Shown: positions 10,560 through 21,054, numbered from the stretch's first letter. The stretch is 64,000 nt of DNA from Symbiodinium microadriaticum (GCA_001939145.1 LSRX01000811.1:160370-224369), one strand, 5' to 3'. Numbers and translations: made by a program. Notes: generated by a model from the letters alone, not told the origin.

Positions 10560-11035
10560 AGGTAGTGGTGTTCAAGACTGGCCAAGTACCAGCAGTTGCG
10601 GTGGATGCTTCTCTTGGGCTTTAGAGTCTTAGTCGCTAACCTCAGTCTTGGATTTGCGGCTTTGGTTTGAAGCAACTACGTACGACGTTGTGTGGCATAG
10701 GAACTGAGTAAGAGTAGCGGTGGAACTCGAATAATACGTCGGCATAGAAGTAGAAGTAAGCAATTACTAGTTATTGTAGCAGTGCAAAAGTTTAAGTAAG
10801 AAGCAGTTTGTCGGATGAGAATGTAGGCAAGGATGGAAGCCGATGACGAGGATGCTGACAACAGCGACCGTGTGAGTGTTCTTGTCGCTGTTGATAATGC
10901 TGTGTCGCTGATGCCGATAATGACAGCAAGAGCTAAATGACGATAGTGAAGATGGCCTCCGACATCGTTGTGATGATCGGTGTCACCATCGACATGTTCA
11001 GCCCCATCAGCAAAAACACATCCTCGTCGTCACTC
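10560..11035. other. unassigned sequence with GAT/GAC-rich triplets
   Basis: The plus strand from about 10830 is rich in GAT, GAC, GCT and GTG triplets (GATGACGAGGATGCTGACAA). The minus frame at 10676-10861 is Ser/Leu-rich low complexity. No domain seen. It could be a decayed repetitive coding region. Confidence 0.4.
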
Positions 11036-11044
11036 TTAGCTGCA

Positions 11045-11210
11045 TGATCTAAACCCTAAAGACCACCAAAGACCTAAAACACTAAACCCCAAGCCCTAAA
11101 CTCGAAACCCTACCGTTAAACCCTGAAGGCAAAGCCCCACAACCCTAAACCGCCAGAGACCAGCCAAAACCCCAAACCCACGGAGCCAGCCTAAACCCCA
11201 AAGCCATCAA
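11045..11210 (-). repeat. degenerate telomere-like tract (CCCTAAA)
   Basis: CCCTAAA mixed with CCCCAAA, CCCGAAA and AGACC interruptions. Confidence 0.8.
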
Positions 11211-11214
11211 CACA

Positions 11215-11310
11215 TCGAGGGTTTAAGGTTTAGGCTTTATAGGGTTCGGGTTTAGGGTTTAGGGTTTAGGGTTTAGGAGTTAGGGTTTAGGGGTTTAGGG
11301 TTTAGGGTTC
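11215..11310 (+). repeat. telomere-like tract (TTTAGGG)
   Basis: TTTAGGG units that follow the opposite-orientation tract almost without an island. Confidence 0.95.
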
Positions 11311-11406
11311 GCCTTGCATGCCGCACTGCCCGGATCGTGGCCATGTTGCCGGTTTGGAAGGCCAGGTGCAAGCCTAGCATGGAAGATTCGGGCCGAGGGC
11401 CCCCTC

Positions 11407-11530
11407 CCCAGGGGCTTCATATATACTACCATTACCTAAACCCTAAACCCCTAAAACCCTAAACCCTATAATAAGGAAGGTCTTTTGGGGGCCTAATTCC
11501 ATAAGTCGTAGTATACATGGAGCCTCTGGG
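11407..11530. mobile_element. hpC hairpin element carrying telomere-like DNA
   Basis: Outer arms CCCAGGGGCTTCATATATAC and TATACATGGAGCCTCTGGG match other hpC copies. The stretch after ACTACCATTA, which should continue TGGAATTAGG, is instead about 35 bp of CCCTAAA repeat (11435-11469). Normal hpC sequence then resumes at ATAAGGAAGGTCTTTTGGGG. Confidence 0.85.
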
Positions 11531-11554
11531 CTCGGGCTTCAAATTTTCTAGGAC

Positions 11555-11815
11555 TTCAGGGGTTTTTAGGGGTTTGGGGGGATTTGTTACTTTAGGGTTG
11601 AGGAGTTGGGGGTTTAGGGGTTTCAGGTAGGGGCTTGGGGGGCTTAGGGTTCGGAGCTGCTAGAGCTTGGGACTTAGGTCTCTTCCTCTCCCTTCCAACA
11701 GGTTTAGGGGTTTTAGGGTTTAGGGTTTGGGGTTTAGGGTTTAGGGCTTGGGGTTTAGGGTTTAGGGTTTGGGGTTTAGGGTTTAGGGTTTTAGGGTTTA
11801 GGGTGTAGGGTGATG
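11555..11815 (+). repeat. telomere-like tract (TTTAGGG)
   Basis: TTTAGGG, TTTGGGG and GCTTGGGG units, interrupted by a short island near 11650-11700. Its reverse frame encodes the NPKP-type pseudo-protein typical of this repeat. Confidence 0.95.
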
Positions 11816-11875
11816 CCAAGGAGCCCAGCTACTTCAGCATAGGTTCCACGACGACCCTACAACTTCGAATCTCTA

Positions 11876-12285
11876 GGTTTGGGGTTTGGGGGTTTAGGGT
11901 CTACAACCCGCAAACCCTGAAACCCTAGACCCTAAACCCTAAACTCCAAACCCCGATCTCTATGATGGAGCTCATGTTTTAGGGTTTCGGCCTAGTCGCA
12001 GTGGTCCTCAAACCCTGAACCTGTGACGTTCCTGTGCCCAGGCCCGACTCCGTTTCGCAAAGCCAGTTCCACAGCCTGAACCCTAAACCCTAAACTCTAA
12101 ACCCTAAACCCTAAGCCCAAAACCCTAAGCCCTAAAACCCTAAACCCTATATACACTTTAAACCGTAAACCCCTGAACCCTAATCCTAAACCCTAAACCC
12201 TAAAACCCTAAACCCTAAACTTTAAGCCCTAAACCCCTAAACCCTAAACCCTAAAACCCTAAACCCTAAAACCCTCAACACCCTG
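11876..12285 (-). repeat. telomere-like tract (mostly CCCTAAA)
   Basis: The main block is 12076-12285, with CCCTAAA, CCCCTAAA and CCCTAAAA units. Short blocks of both orientations lie at 11876-11960, with a small unassigned stretch between. Confidence 0.9.
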
Positions 12286-12418
12286 ATGTTCCGGGAAGGA
12301 TTGCGCCTCGTAGATATTTCGACTCTCGGGCCCGGAGCCCAGACAAATAGCGTTGCTTAGAGTTTACGGTGCTACAGCCGGACTTTAATGACACACATAC
12401 ACGTGTATATACCATATT

Positions 12419-12505
12419 TAATATATATATATATATATATATGACAGATATATATATATATATATATATGATATGATATATGATAAGTATATATATATAT
12501 ATATT
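12419..12505. repeat. (AT)n microsatellite cluster
   Basis: Three AT runs separated by GACAG and GATATGATAAG, strongly self-complementary. Open minus frames across it are low complexity. Confidence 0.95.
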
Positions 12506-12559
12506 GTGGATTTTGTGGCTCCAACATTGCAAACGCACCCTGCGAGGCTTAGACAGATT

Positions 12560-12665
12560 GCTCCCCTAAACCTTGAGCCCCTAGTCCCCAAACTCCTAAA
12601 ACCCAAACTCTAAAGCTCAACCCCTGAATCCCAAAACCTAAACTTTAAACCCCAAACCCAAGACC
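12560..12665 (-). repeat. degenerate telomere-like tract (CCCTAAA)
   Basis: CCTAAAA, CCCCAAA and CTCTAAA variants. Confidence 0.75.
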
Positions 12666-12809
12666 TACTAAGACAGGGCCAGGCACAGGAGTAGCCGTTC
12701 GCATTTTCCGAATCGATATTGGCTCCACGGCTGCAGAGGAGAGTGATGATACTCGGCGGAGCAGTGAGTCGGATGGTTTCGGGTTGGGGGCTTCCGGTTT
12801 AGGGTTTAG

Positions 12810-12923
12810 TACCTTAATCCTACCAAAACCTACTTTGTTGTACTTTTTTGTAGGCTCTTGTTAGAAACCCTTAATATGGAATTCATGGGGCCCCTGCAAC
12901 GGAGGGTCTGGCAGGTTAAGGTA
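12810..12923. mobile_element. hpQ, candidate inverted-repeat element
   Basis: Begins TACCTTAATCCTACCA and ends GGCAGGTTAAGGTA, a short imperfect inverted repeat with TA at each edge. It abuts a TTTAGGG patch on the left. Single copy and weaker than the other families. Confidence 0.45.
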
Positions 12924-13060
12924 GACCCTAAATTGTTGTACCTTGTTTTGAAGAACCTGTGTTCTGACAAATATCCTAGAAAATCCTACCTGTAGCCCCA
13001 ACCCTTGGGAAACCGTATGCCCTACACCCCTGGTTTCAGGTGCAACACCTAAAGTAGTAG

Positions 13061-13174
13061 GGTAATGTAGGGGGGGCCTTAATAATTAGAATAGGGTTTT
13101 GGGGGGTTCCTTATTAAAATTATGATATATTATACCCGAAACCCTATTCTAAATATTAAGGCCCCTATATTATT
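13061..13174. mobile_element. hpL hairpin element
   Basis: Arms around GGCCTTAATAATTAGAATAG and CTATTCTAAATATTAAGGCC pair closely, with a TATGATATATTATA centre. Confidence 0.85.
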
Positions 13175-14102
13175 GTGAAATCCCTCAACCCTAAGACCTC
13201 CGCCTCCAAGCCTCCCAAATCCTGAAACCTAGTCGTGCCTGCAGGCAGAGGACTTCTGGTGGGTCTGGGAAGTGCTGTGGTAGCTTCTGGCTTAGGCTTA
13301 CCTCAACCGTGAATTCATGTACCTTTTTGCTTGAAACACCGTCATATCAAAAGGCCCCAAATCGAACCATAAAGCAGGCTACCTTAAAGTAAGGAGGACA
13401 TCAAACAGATTATCCTTAAAAGTAAAAAATACTGTTCAGGGTCCGTAAACCCTAAACCCTAAACGAAACTTAAAACCTTGAAGACCTCAACAAGCCCTAA
13501 GCCCCAAACACTGAAACGCAAAGCCCTACACCCTGCAACCGTCAGCCCTCGACCCGACACCTAGTTTAGGGGCTAGTGGGTTGCGGCATATTTACCAATA
13601 CTGTTTTGGAGTTCCTCATTCTAGTCACAGTATCATCTCCCCCCCCCCTCCCGAAAGAACAAACAACAAAAACCTACTCTGATCACCTAACCCCCCCCCC
13701 CTAAACCCTAAACCCTAGACCCTAAACCCCTAAACCGGGTTTGGGGTTTAGGCTGAGGGCTTAGAGCTGAGTGCTTAGGGTTTAGGGAGTTTAGGCTTGA
13801 GGATGCTTGAGCTTGGGCATCGGGGCTTAGGGTTTAGAGCTTAAGGCTTCTCTGAGCTTTCTGTTTCGGGTTTTGCGGTGAAGGTTTTTGTCTTTAGGTC
13901 GAGGGATGAAATATGAGTTCTGGGGCTCGCAGGGATTAGGAATTTTCAGCGGGCTCTCTGTTTAGGGTGTATGTTGTCCCGCTGCTTTATCTTATTGGCT
14001 TTGCGCGGGAAAGACACCGCTTTCCGTCGAACATGCAAAGGGGGAGCTCCTCTAGGAGGGCCTCAACGCTGCAGCACAGCAGACTGTGCCTTGTCGCGCG
14101 AG

Positions 14103-14220
14103 TACCTCCCTGGTTCTTAGTAGGGAATGGGGGAATGGATCCCTATGATAGCCCCTGAAGGTCCCTTTTTGTAGTCCCAATAAACCATTCCCCCATTCCC
14201 TACTAAGAACCAGGGAGGTA
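14103..14220. mobile_element. hpS hairpin element, near-perfect 35-bp arms
   Basis: Left arm TACCTCCCTGGTTCTTAGTA continues to GGGAATGG. The right arm is its exact reverse complement, ending GGGAGGTA. TA sits at both edges. The near-identical arms suggest a recent or homogenised copy. It is repeated at 15797-15914 by the tandem duplication. Confidence 0.9.
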
Positions 14221-14341
14221 AGGGCACGCATCTTTGTTCGCGCAGCTCCCATGCTCAGGGAAAGGGAAGCAGATCGGCTTCTGCTTCCAACTACCCTTGC
14301 CTCCCGCTGTGAGAGTCGAGGCGGCAGCCGCTTTAGCAATC

Positions 14342-14795
14342 GGTGCCCTGTGAAAACTTTAACTTTCCCCGGCTATGCAAAGGTATGAACCTCGTCCCCG
14401 ACAACGACTCCATACGTCCCTGAACAGCTCCAGCAGCGCGACAGCAGTAGGTCCAGCTACAGCTGTCAACAACTTCACTGCCAAGAAGTGCGCTTCGGCA
14501 TGTTTTCACTTCCGACGTCGCAGCCTTCAGCTCACGCTTGAGCTTCTCCAGCTCCTTTCGATCGCAAGGGCCGGGTCCTCTGACGAAGTACTTCGCGTAA
14601 ACTGCGCCAGCGGCGTCGCTGGGCCAGAGCCGCTCGTCGCCTCAGCTCCCTTTCTGCAGATTTGGGTGGGGTGTGGGGCTTCGGCCGAAGGTAGCTGAGG
14701 AACAGCTCGCGCACGGTAATTACTTCCCGAGAGCCCAAGAATTGCGGGGTCGAACACTCAAGCCAGAGTCTCTGGTATGCCCAGGTAAACCACAA
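14342..14795 (-). CDS. possible coding fragment in two frames, unknown
   Basis: From 14795 down to about 14655 the minus strand reads WFTWAYQRLWLECSTPQFLG and VRELFLSYL. From about 14652 down to 14342 a different frame stays open with DRKELEKLKRELKAATSEV, a likely short coiled coil. Protein-like text shifting frame suggests an intron or frameshift between them. A plus-strand frame at 14375-14698 overlaps. Not recognised. An identical copy lies 1,694 bp downstream. Confidence 0.25.
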
Positions 14796-14884
14796 ACCCT
14801 ACAGGACCCTACACAAGCCGTATTAAAATGTAAACAGTCAGTTGTAATGTAGAAACACTCAAAACCCTGCATTATTATAAACTT

Positions 14885-15005
14885 CCCTAAACCCTAGACC
14901 CCTAAACCCTAAACCCCCTCAAAACCCCAAACCCCTAAAGCGCTAAAACCCTACACCGACACCCCGACACCCCTACACCCCAACACTCTAAACATTGAAA
15001 GCCCA
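14885..15005 (-). repeat. telomere-like tract (CCCTAAA)
   Basis: CCCTAAA grading into CCCCAAA and ACACCCCGACACCCC variants. Repeated in the second tandem copy. Confidence 0.85.
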
Positions 15006-15100
15006 GTATGGCAGCCGGGGAAATCCCATCGCCAAGCGACTCGTTAGATCCGCCGCGCCCCTCCTTTTCAGGGGTGTCGGCTTTTAGGGGGTTGTTTGCC

Positions 15101-15209
15101 CTAAAGGGTCCATGTACCCAAATAGTATATACTTTAGCCCCAAAGTACCCATACAGGGACTACTTTAAGGCCAAAGTATATACTATTTTGGGTACATGGA
15201 CCCTTAGGG
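15101..15209. mobile_element. hpD hairpin element
   Basis: Left arm AAGGGTCCATGTACCCAAAT and TAGTATATACTTT pair with AAAGTATATACTATTTTGGG and TACATGGACCCTT on the right. Confidence 0.9.
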
Positions 15210-15314
15210 TTCGCTTTATCAATGGTCTTGTCCTAAACCCGGTATTGTAACCGTGGCGGGAGCATACTTTTCGGGTATCGGCTTTTTGTGACTTAGAGAG
15301 ATACTCTCAGGCCC

Positions 15315-15545
15315 TAAACCCCTAAACCCCTATTATACCCTAAACCCCTACACCCCTAAAACCCCTAAAACCCTAAACTCCTGAACCCCAAACCCTAAAC
15401 CCTAAACCCTAGACCCTAAACCCCTAAACCGGGTTTGGGGTTTAGGCTGAGGGCTTAGAGCTGAGTGCTTAGGGTTTAGGGAGTTTAGGCTTGAGGATGC
15501 TTGAGCTTGGGCATCGGGGCTTAGGGTTTAGAGCTTAAGGCTTCT
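15315..15545. repeat. telomere-like tracts, CCCTAAA then TTTAGGG
   Basis: CCCTAAA units to about 15430, then TTTAGGG-like units with GCTGAGGGC variants. The second half belongs to tandem copy two. Confidence 0.9.
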
Positions 15546-15796
15546 CTGAGCTTTCTGTTTCGGGTTTTGCGGTGAAGGTTTTTGTCTTTAGGTCGAGGGA
15601 TGAAATATGAGTTCTGGGGCTCGCAGGGATTAGGAATTTTCAGCGGGCTCTCTGTTTAGGGTGTATGTTGTCCCGCTGCTTTATCTTATTGGCTTTGCGC
15701 GGGAAAGACACCGCTTTCCGTCGAACATGCAAAGGGGGAGCTCCTCTAGGAGGGCCTCAACGCTGCAGCACAGCAGACTGTGCCTTGTCGCGCGAG

Positions 15797-15914
15797 TACC
15801 TCCCTGGTTCTTAGTAGGGAATGGGGGAATGGATCCCTATGATAGCCCCTGAAGGTCCCTTTTTGTAGTCCCAATAAACCATTCCCCCATTCCCTACTAA
15901 GAACCAGGGAGGTA
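15797..15914. mobile_element. hpS hairpin element, second tandem copy
   Basis: Identical to 14103-14220 as part of the duplicated unit. Confidence 0.9.
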
Positions 15915-16794
15915 AGGGCACGCATCTTTGTTCGCGCAGCTCCCATGCTCAGGGAAAGGGAAGCAGATCGGCTTCTGCTTCCAACTACCCTTGCCTCCCG
16001 CTGTGAGAGTCGAGGCGGCAGCCGCTTTAGCAATCGGTGCCCTGTGAAAACTTTAACTTTCCCCGGCTATGCAAAGGTATGAACCTCGTCCCCGACAACG
16101 ACTCCATACGTCCCTGAACAGCTCCAGCAGCGCGACAGCAGTAGGTCCAGCTACAGCTGTCAACAACTTCACTGCCAAGAAGTGCGCTTCGGCATGTTTT
16201 CACTTCCGACGTCGCAGCCTTCAGCTCACGCTTGAGCTTCTCCAGCTCCTTTCGATCGCAAGGGCCGGGTCCTCTGACGAAGTACTTCGCGTAAACTGCG
16301 CCAGCGGCGTCGCTGGGCCAGAGCCGCTCGTCGCCTCAGCTCCCTTTCTGCAGATTTGGGTGGGGTGTGGGGCTTCGGCCGAAGGTAGCTGAGGAACAGC
16401 TCGCGCACGGTAATTACTTCCCGAGAGCCCAAGAATTGCGGGGTCGAACACTCAAGCCAGAGTCTCTGGTATGCCCAGGTAAACCACAAACCCTACAGGA
16501 CCCTACACAAGCCGTATTAAAATGTAAACAGTCAGTTGTAATGTAGAAACACTCAAAACCCTGCATTATTATAAACTTCCCTAAACCCTAGACCCCTAAA
16601 CCCTAAACCCCCTCAAAACCCCAAACCCCTAAAGCGCTAAAACCCTACACCGACACCCCGACACCCCTACACCCCAACACTCTAAACATTGAAAGCCCAG
16701 TATGGCAGCCGGGGAAATCCCATCGCCAAGCGACTCGTTAGATCCGCCGCGCCCCTCCTTTTCAGGGGTGTCGGCTTTTAGGGGGTTGTTTGCC

Positions 16795-16856
16795 CTAAAG
16801 GGTCCATGTACCCAAATAGTATATACTTTAGCCCCAAAGTACCCATACAGGGACTA
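16795..16856. mobile_element. hpD left half, truncated
   Basis: Same as the first 62 bp of the hpD at 15101, cut at a TA in its centre. The following AT-rich sequence (16857-17015) is unrelated. Confidence 0.85.
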
Positions 16857-17017
16857 ACCCGAATAAAGGGACCTGAATAGTAGGATCCGGTATATTTTTT
16901 GTAGAATTACGTATGTTTTGGTGGAATTACGTAATTGTGGGTGATATTACCATAATTTCCGCTTTAACGTGGCTATCATGGGAATAATACCAACTAGCTA
17001 GAAGTGGTCAAACCTCC

Positions 17018-17099
17018 TTAAACCATAAACCCCAAAAACCCAGAACCCAAAACCCCGAAACCAAAAAACCCAAAACCCCAAAGCCCAAAACCCCAAATC
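17018..17099 (-). repeat. degenerate telomere-like tract
   Basis: CCCCAAAA and CCCGAAA units running up to a single N. Confidence 0.8.
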
Positions 17100-17100
17100 N
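17100..17100. other. assembly join (single N)
   Basis: A lone N between unrelated flanks, probably a contig join. Confidence 0.8.
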
Positions 17101-17144
17101 CTTGGCTTGCCAGGCCTTGGGTTGCAAAAAGGCTGAGGACGTAG

Positions 17145-17200
17145 TGGTTTAGGGTTTAGGGTTTGGGGGTTAGGGTTTAGGGTTTGGGGTTTAGGGTATC
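17145..17200 (+). repeat. telomere-like tract (TTTAGGG)
   Basis: Seven TTTAGGG/TTTGGGG units. Confidence 0.9.
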
Positions 17201-17223
17201 AATGTTGCTGGAGGCTCCAACAC

Positions 17224-17332
17224 GCTAAGGGTCCATGTACCCAAATAGTATATACTTTAGCCCCAAAGTACCCATACAGGGACTACTTTAAGGCCAAAGT
17301 ATATACTATTTTGGGTACATGGACCCTTAGGG
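17224..17332. mobile_element. hpD hairpin element, complete copy
   Basis: Matches the 15101 copy, and its right flank (to about 17530) is the same as that of the first copy at offset 2,123. Its left flank is different. Confidence 0.9.
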
Positions 17333-17434
17333 TTCGCTTTATCAATGGTCTTGTCCTAAACCCGGTATTGTAACCGTGGCGGGAGCATACTTTTCGGGTA
17401 TCGGCTTTTTGTGACTTAGAGAGATACTCTCAGG

Positions 17435-17545
17435 CCCTAAACCCCTAAACCCCTATTATACCCTAAACCCCTACACCCCTAAAACCCCTAAAACCCTAAA
17501 CTCCTGAACCCCAAACCCTAAACCCTAAACCCCAAAACCCTAACG
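17435..17545 (-). repeat. telomere-like tract (CCCTAAA)
   Basis: Same tract as 15315-15420, carried in the partial third repeat. Confidence 0.95.
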
Positions 17546-17649
17546 GCAATGGCATATTTTATAAAGCTCGGGGCTTTCCCGTCTGGCGGGCGCAATCGAG
17601 GCTTTAAGGGATCTCCGGCGGTTCTAGCTGTAGGGTCTCGGCTGTGAGG

Positions 17650-17745
17650 GTTTATAAGGTTTGGGGTTTAGGGTTTTCGGTTTCGGATTTCGGGTTTGGG
17701 GTTTTGGGTTTCGGATTTCGGCTTCAGGGTTTAGGGATGAGGACT
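17650..17745 (+). repeat. degenerate TTTAGGG/TTTCGGG tract
   Basis: GGTTTAGGG mixed with GGTTTTCGG and GGATTTCGG. Two long plus frames across it are Gly/Phe-rich artefacts. Confidence 0.8.
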
Positions 17746-17749
17746 ATGG

Positions 17750-18360
17750 GGTTTTCGGCTTTGGCTTTGCAGCTGCGGGCCTTTGGGGGTTTGGGGGGGG
17801 GGATTCTTGCCTGGGAAAACGGCTCTGTGGCAGAGGGTTTGCTTCTAGGCTGCAGGTTCTGTCCTACAATACCCGAGTCATACCCTGCCTCTTTTCTGGG
17901 ACAAGAACCTGCTTTACAGAAAAGTACATGTAGGTAGAGGTATCCTAAAAAAAGTGTAGGGTATGATCCTGTAGGTATGTTGTTGTGAGTTTGGGGAGCT
18001 CTTCAGACACCCCCCGCCCCCTGCGCCGAACAACTCTATCACCAACCATTACTGGAACCCAGAAATCTCTGAACAAAGCAATGATTCAGACCCCTTGTAA
18101 GCCTAGGCAGATGAGAGCTTCCGGAAAATGGCGGGGTCCTAATGTGGAGCCCTAGATAGCAGGCTTTCCGACCCCTCAGAAAAGGACCCACAGTTGCTGA
18201 AACATCGATAAAAGCTCGCAGACCTAGATTCCCTTAGGAAACTCTTTGTGCTCTAAATGTATGAAAAGGTTGGGTAACTGTCAAAAATCAAGGCGCCCTT
18301 GGGGAACCCCCTATAATTCTGATTCTACTATCAAATCTTACTACGGCCGCCGATAGGTTG
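17750..18360. other. unassigned sequence
   Basis: No element, RNA or supported frame seen. Confidence 0.5.
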
Positions 18361-18362
18361 GC

Positions 18363-18440
18363 ATCACTAAACCCATAAACCCCAAACCCCTAAGCCCTAA
18401 ACCCTAAACCCTAACCCCTCCCTAAACCCCTAAACCCCTA
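18363..18440 (-). repeat. telomere-like tract (CCCTAAA)
   Basis: CCCTAAA and CCCCTAAA units. Left flank of the next island. Confidence 0.95.
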
Positions 18441-18469
18441 AGCCTGCAAAAAACAAGACCCTGACTTTG

Positions 18470-18556
18470 GCAACCGCCCCAGCGCTCCTTGAAGACGGCA
18501 GCCTGGATGACGTCGTAGTTGTCCTTCTCATCCCGGCAGACTTTGCCTCGACCCAT
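18470..18556 (-). CDS. exon-like island, unknown protein
   Basis: The minus-strand frame begins at an ATG and reads MGRGKVCRDEKDNYDVIQAA, then VFKERWGG. The mix of charged and hydrophobic residues looks like genuine coding sequence. No family recognised. The island is about 130 bp, with CCCTAAA to its left and TTTAGGG to its right. Confidence 0.35.
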
Positions 18557-18570
18557 GTGATGGGAAGATA

Positions 18571-18690
18571 CGGTTTAGGGTTAAGGGTTTTTTAGGGTTT
18601 AGGGTTTCAGGGTTTAGGGTTTAGGGTTTTTAGGGTTTTTAGGGTCAGATAAGGGCTTAGGGTTTGCAGGGTTTAGGGCTTTCGGGCTGC
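18571..18690 (+). repeat. telomere-like tract (TTTAGGG)
   Basis: TTTAGGG with TTTTTAGGG variants. Right flank of the island. Confidence 0.95.
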
Positions 18691-18699
18691 CTGTGGGCC

Positions 18700-19370
18700 A
18701 ACAAAAGCCGACCTTGTTCAGGAGGGATATCTAAAAACCCTAATAAAGGAACCCTAGGGTTTAGGGCCTTTGATAGTAGTTTAGGGTTTAGGGCTTAGGG
18801 TTCGTAGTATTGCAGAATAAGGAAACCCAAGCAATGGTATTGCTATTCTTTCCGGCTTCTATAGTAATGGGGGTTAAGGTGGCATTTCGGCTTCATACGG
18901 GGGTTTCGAGTTTAGGAATTTCAGGGGTTGGTGGGTCTTGGGTTTAGGGATCAGGCTACCCCTAGGGATGTTTGCGGTAGCAGACTGGGCGGATTCCTTT
19001 CACATCCTGTTTGAACCGTGGATCCGGAGCCGAAAAGCAGAAGCCTACATCTAAAGACGGAGGCTTAAGACCTTGAGCTGCCCTGAACTCGAAACCCGAA
19101 GGAACAGCCTAAATCAGAAGGAGCATGATGCAACACTGAGCCGCAAACTCTCAAGTAAACCCACAATCCACGACCCACACCCGACACTCTAATCCCTACA
19201 TCCCATGCCGCCCAAACCCCAACTAACTGCGTCCAAGCCACTCTCCACGCTGGCCCTCCGATCAAGCAGCGTCTCAACCTCGCTCGGTTTGTCTGATGCG
19301 TTTAGATTCACGGTTTGTCGAACTTCGATGCTTCCAAACCCTCGGAAGGATGTAGAATCATGAACACAGA
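18700..19370. other. mostly unassigned
   Basis: A short TTTAGGG patch at 18778-18812, with nothing recognised in the rest. Two overlapping minus frames at 19065-19377 lack a recognised domain. Confidence 0.5.
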
Positions 19371-19371
19371 A

Positions 19372-19730
19372 CCCCAAACCCTAAAACCCTAAACCCTAAA
19401 CCCCTAAACCCTAAACCCTAAACCCTAAACCGAAAACCTTCGAGATGGTCCCCCAGACGATAGGGCACTCTGCGCGGCAAGAGGGTCTACTCCTGGTGAA
19501 CCGTGCATGGACACCTCAAACCCAGGGCCGGGCCCTGAAACAAACCAAGATAAGAGGCTCTAGCTCTACCCTAAACCCTAAAACTCTAAACCCGAAACCC
19601 CTAAACCCTAGATGCCTAAACCCTAAACCCCTAAACTCTAAACCCCTAAACCCTAAAACTCTAAACCCTAAACGCCTAAACCCTAAACCCCTGAACCCTA
19701 AACCCTAAACCCGAAACCCTAAGCCCGGTA
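19372..19730 (-). repeat. telomere-like tracts (CCCTAAA) around a small island
   Basis: CCCTAAA at 19372-19435 and 19565-19730, with a 125-bp non-repeat island between. Unusually, both flanks have the same orientation. Confidence 0.95.
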
Positions 19731-20039
19731 TGTTGGTTTACCCCACTCTGGGCCCAAGGGATAGTTGACCTGGCCCACCCCCATTTTAAGGGTTTAGGGT
19801 TTAGGGTTGGCTTCTTTACAAAGGACAGTAACGTACCAGTTAACTTGCCTGAAAATTTGAAACTCTCAGATGTCCCACGGAACCCTGAAAACCGTAGGTA
19901 ATTGATTGGAGCCCGAAGTATCCGGGAATCAGGCCAGGAATGTGTGTCCGCGGCTGGCTGCGAGATGAATGGCCATACCGGTGCAGATCTGTGCCTGTCG
20001 AACAGCAGCAGCTCGTGCTTTAGGGCTTAAGCACTAAAC

Positions 20040-20229
20040 GCCAAACCCTCAAACAATAAACCCAAAACCTAGCTCCCTAAAAAACCCTAAACCCAAACCC
20101 TAAACAGTAAACCCAAAACCTAGCTCCCTAAACCCTAAACCCAAACCCTAAACAGTAAACCCTAAACCCAAACCCTAAACCCTAAACCCAAACCCTAAAC
20201 CCTAAACAGTAAACCCTAAACCCAAACCC
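20040..20229 (-). repeat. telomere-like tract with CAGTAAA variants
   Basis: CCCTAAA/CCCAAA units with a repeated word AACCCTAAACAGTAAACCC, giving a higher-order pattern. Runs into the N gap, which probably spans more repeat. Confidence 0.95.
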
Positions 20230-20725
20230 NNNNNNNNNNNNNNNNNNNNNNNNNNNNNNNNNNNNNNNNNNNNNNNNNNNNNNNNNNNNNNNNNNNNNNN
20301 NNNNNNNNNNNNNNNNNNNNNNNNNNNNNNNNNNNNNNNNNNNNNNNNNNNNNNNNNNNNNNNNNNNNNNNNNNNNNNNNNNNNNNNNNNNNNNNNNNNN
20401 NNNNNNNNNNNNNNNNNNNNNNNNNNNNNNNNNNNNNNNNNNNNNNNNNNNNNNNNNNNNNNNNNNNNNNNNNNNNNNNNNNNNNNNNNNNNNNNNNNNN
20501 NNNNNNNNNNNNNNNNNNNNNNNNNNNNNNNNNNNNNNNNNNNNNNNNNNNNNNNNNNNNNNNNNNNNNNNNNNNNNNNNNNNNNNNNNNNNNNNNNNNN
20601 NNNNNNNNNNNNNNNNNNNNNNNNNNNNNNNNNNNNNNNNNNNNNNNNNNNNNNNNNNNNNNNNNNNNNNNNNNNNNNNNNNNNNNNNNNNNNNNNNNNN
20701 NNNNNNNNNNNNNNNNNNNNNNNNN
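20230..20725. other. assembly gap (N)
   Basis: 496 unresolved bases between a telomere-like tract and an hpF right half. Confidence 1.
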
Positions 20726-20790
20726 AATATAGTACGGCACCCTTATAAAAAGGACCCTAAACGGGACCCTAGTTTAGAGAACTACCCACA
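20726..20790. mobile_element. hpF hairpin element, right half
   Basis: AATATAGTACGGCACCCTTA through to GGGACCCTAGTTTAGAGAAC and TACCC. The left half lies in the gap. Confidence 0.8.
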
Positions 20791-20814
20791 TTGGTGGCTC
20801 AAAACTTATCTACA

Positions 20815-20885
20815 CCCTAAACCCTAAACCCTAAAGCCTAAACCCTAAGGCCCTAAACCCTAAACCCTAAACCCTAAACCCTACC
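20815..20885 (-). repeat. telomere-like tract (CCCTAAA)
   Basis: About ten CCCTAAA units. Confidence 0.95.
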
Positions 20886-20960
20886 GGCAACACCCGAAAC
20901 GACTTCAAGCCGAAACTCTGAACCCCAAGTCTCGCCTGCCAAACCGTAATCTTTGGAGCC

Positions 20961-21054
20961 TACCCATAGGCTCCAAAGTAGTTCCTTTTTGTGGTTTATA
21001 ATTAGGATCCTATAAGGTAACCCCCAAAAAGGAAGTACTTTGGAGCCTGTGGGC
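20961..21054. mobile_element. hpA hairpin element, CTCCAAAG arm variant
   Basis: Left arm CTCCAAAGTAGTTCC, right arm GGAAGTACTTTGGAG. Both arms carry the same departure from the usual CCCCTAAG. Confidence 0.85.

Larger units (their letters stand above)
13698..15391. repeat. 1,694-bp tandem unit, first copy
   Basis: The sequence from CCCTAAACCCTAAACCCTAG recurs 1,694 bp downstream. Comparison of translated frames and many lines shows no differences. The unit holds mixed tracts, an hpS element, a possible coding stretch and an hpD element. Confidence 0.95.
15392..16856. repeat. 1,694-bp tandem unit, second copy, truncated
   Basis: Matches 13698-15162 throughout, then breaks inside its hpD element right after CAGGGACTA. 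Confidence 0.95.

Noticed and set aside
12275..12606. Tyr/Ile-rich minus frames
   Set aside because: They are produced by the (AT)n cluster at 12419-12505.
11592..19708. Open frames encoding NPKPQTLNPKP-type proteins (11592-11819, 19445-19708, 30272-30490 and others)
   Set aside because: These are translations of CCCTAAA/CCCCAAA repeat. A 7-bp repeat read through three frames gives this text with no selection needed.
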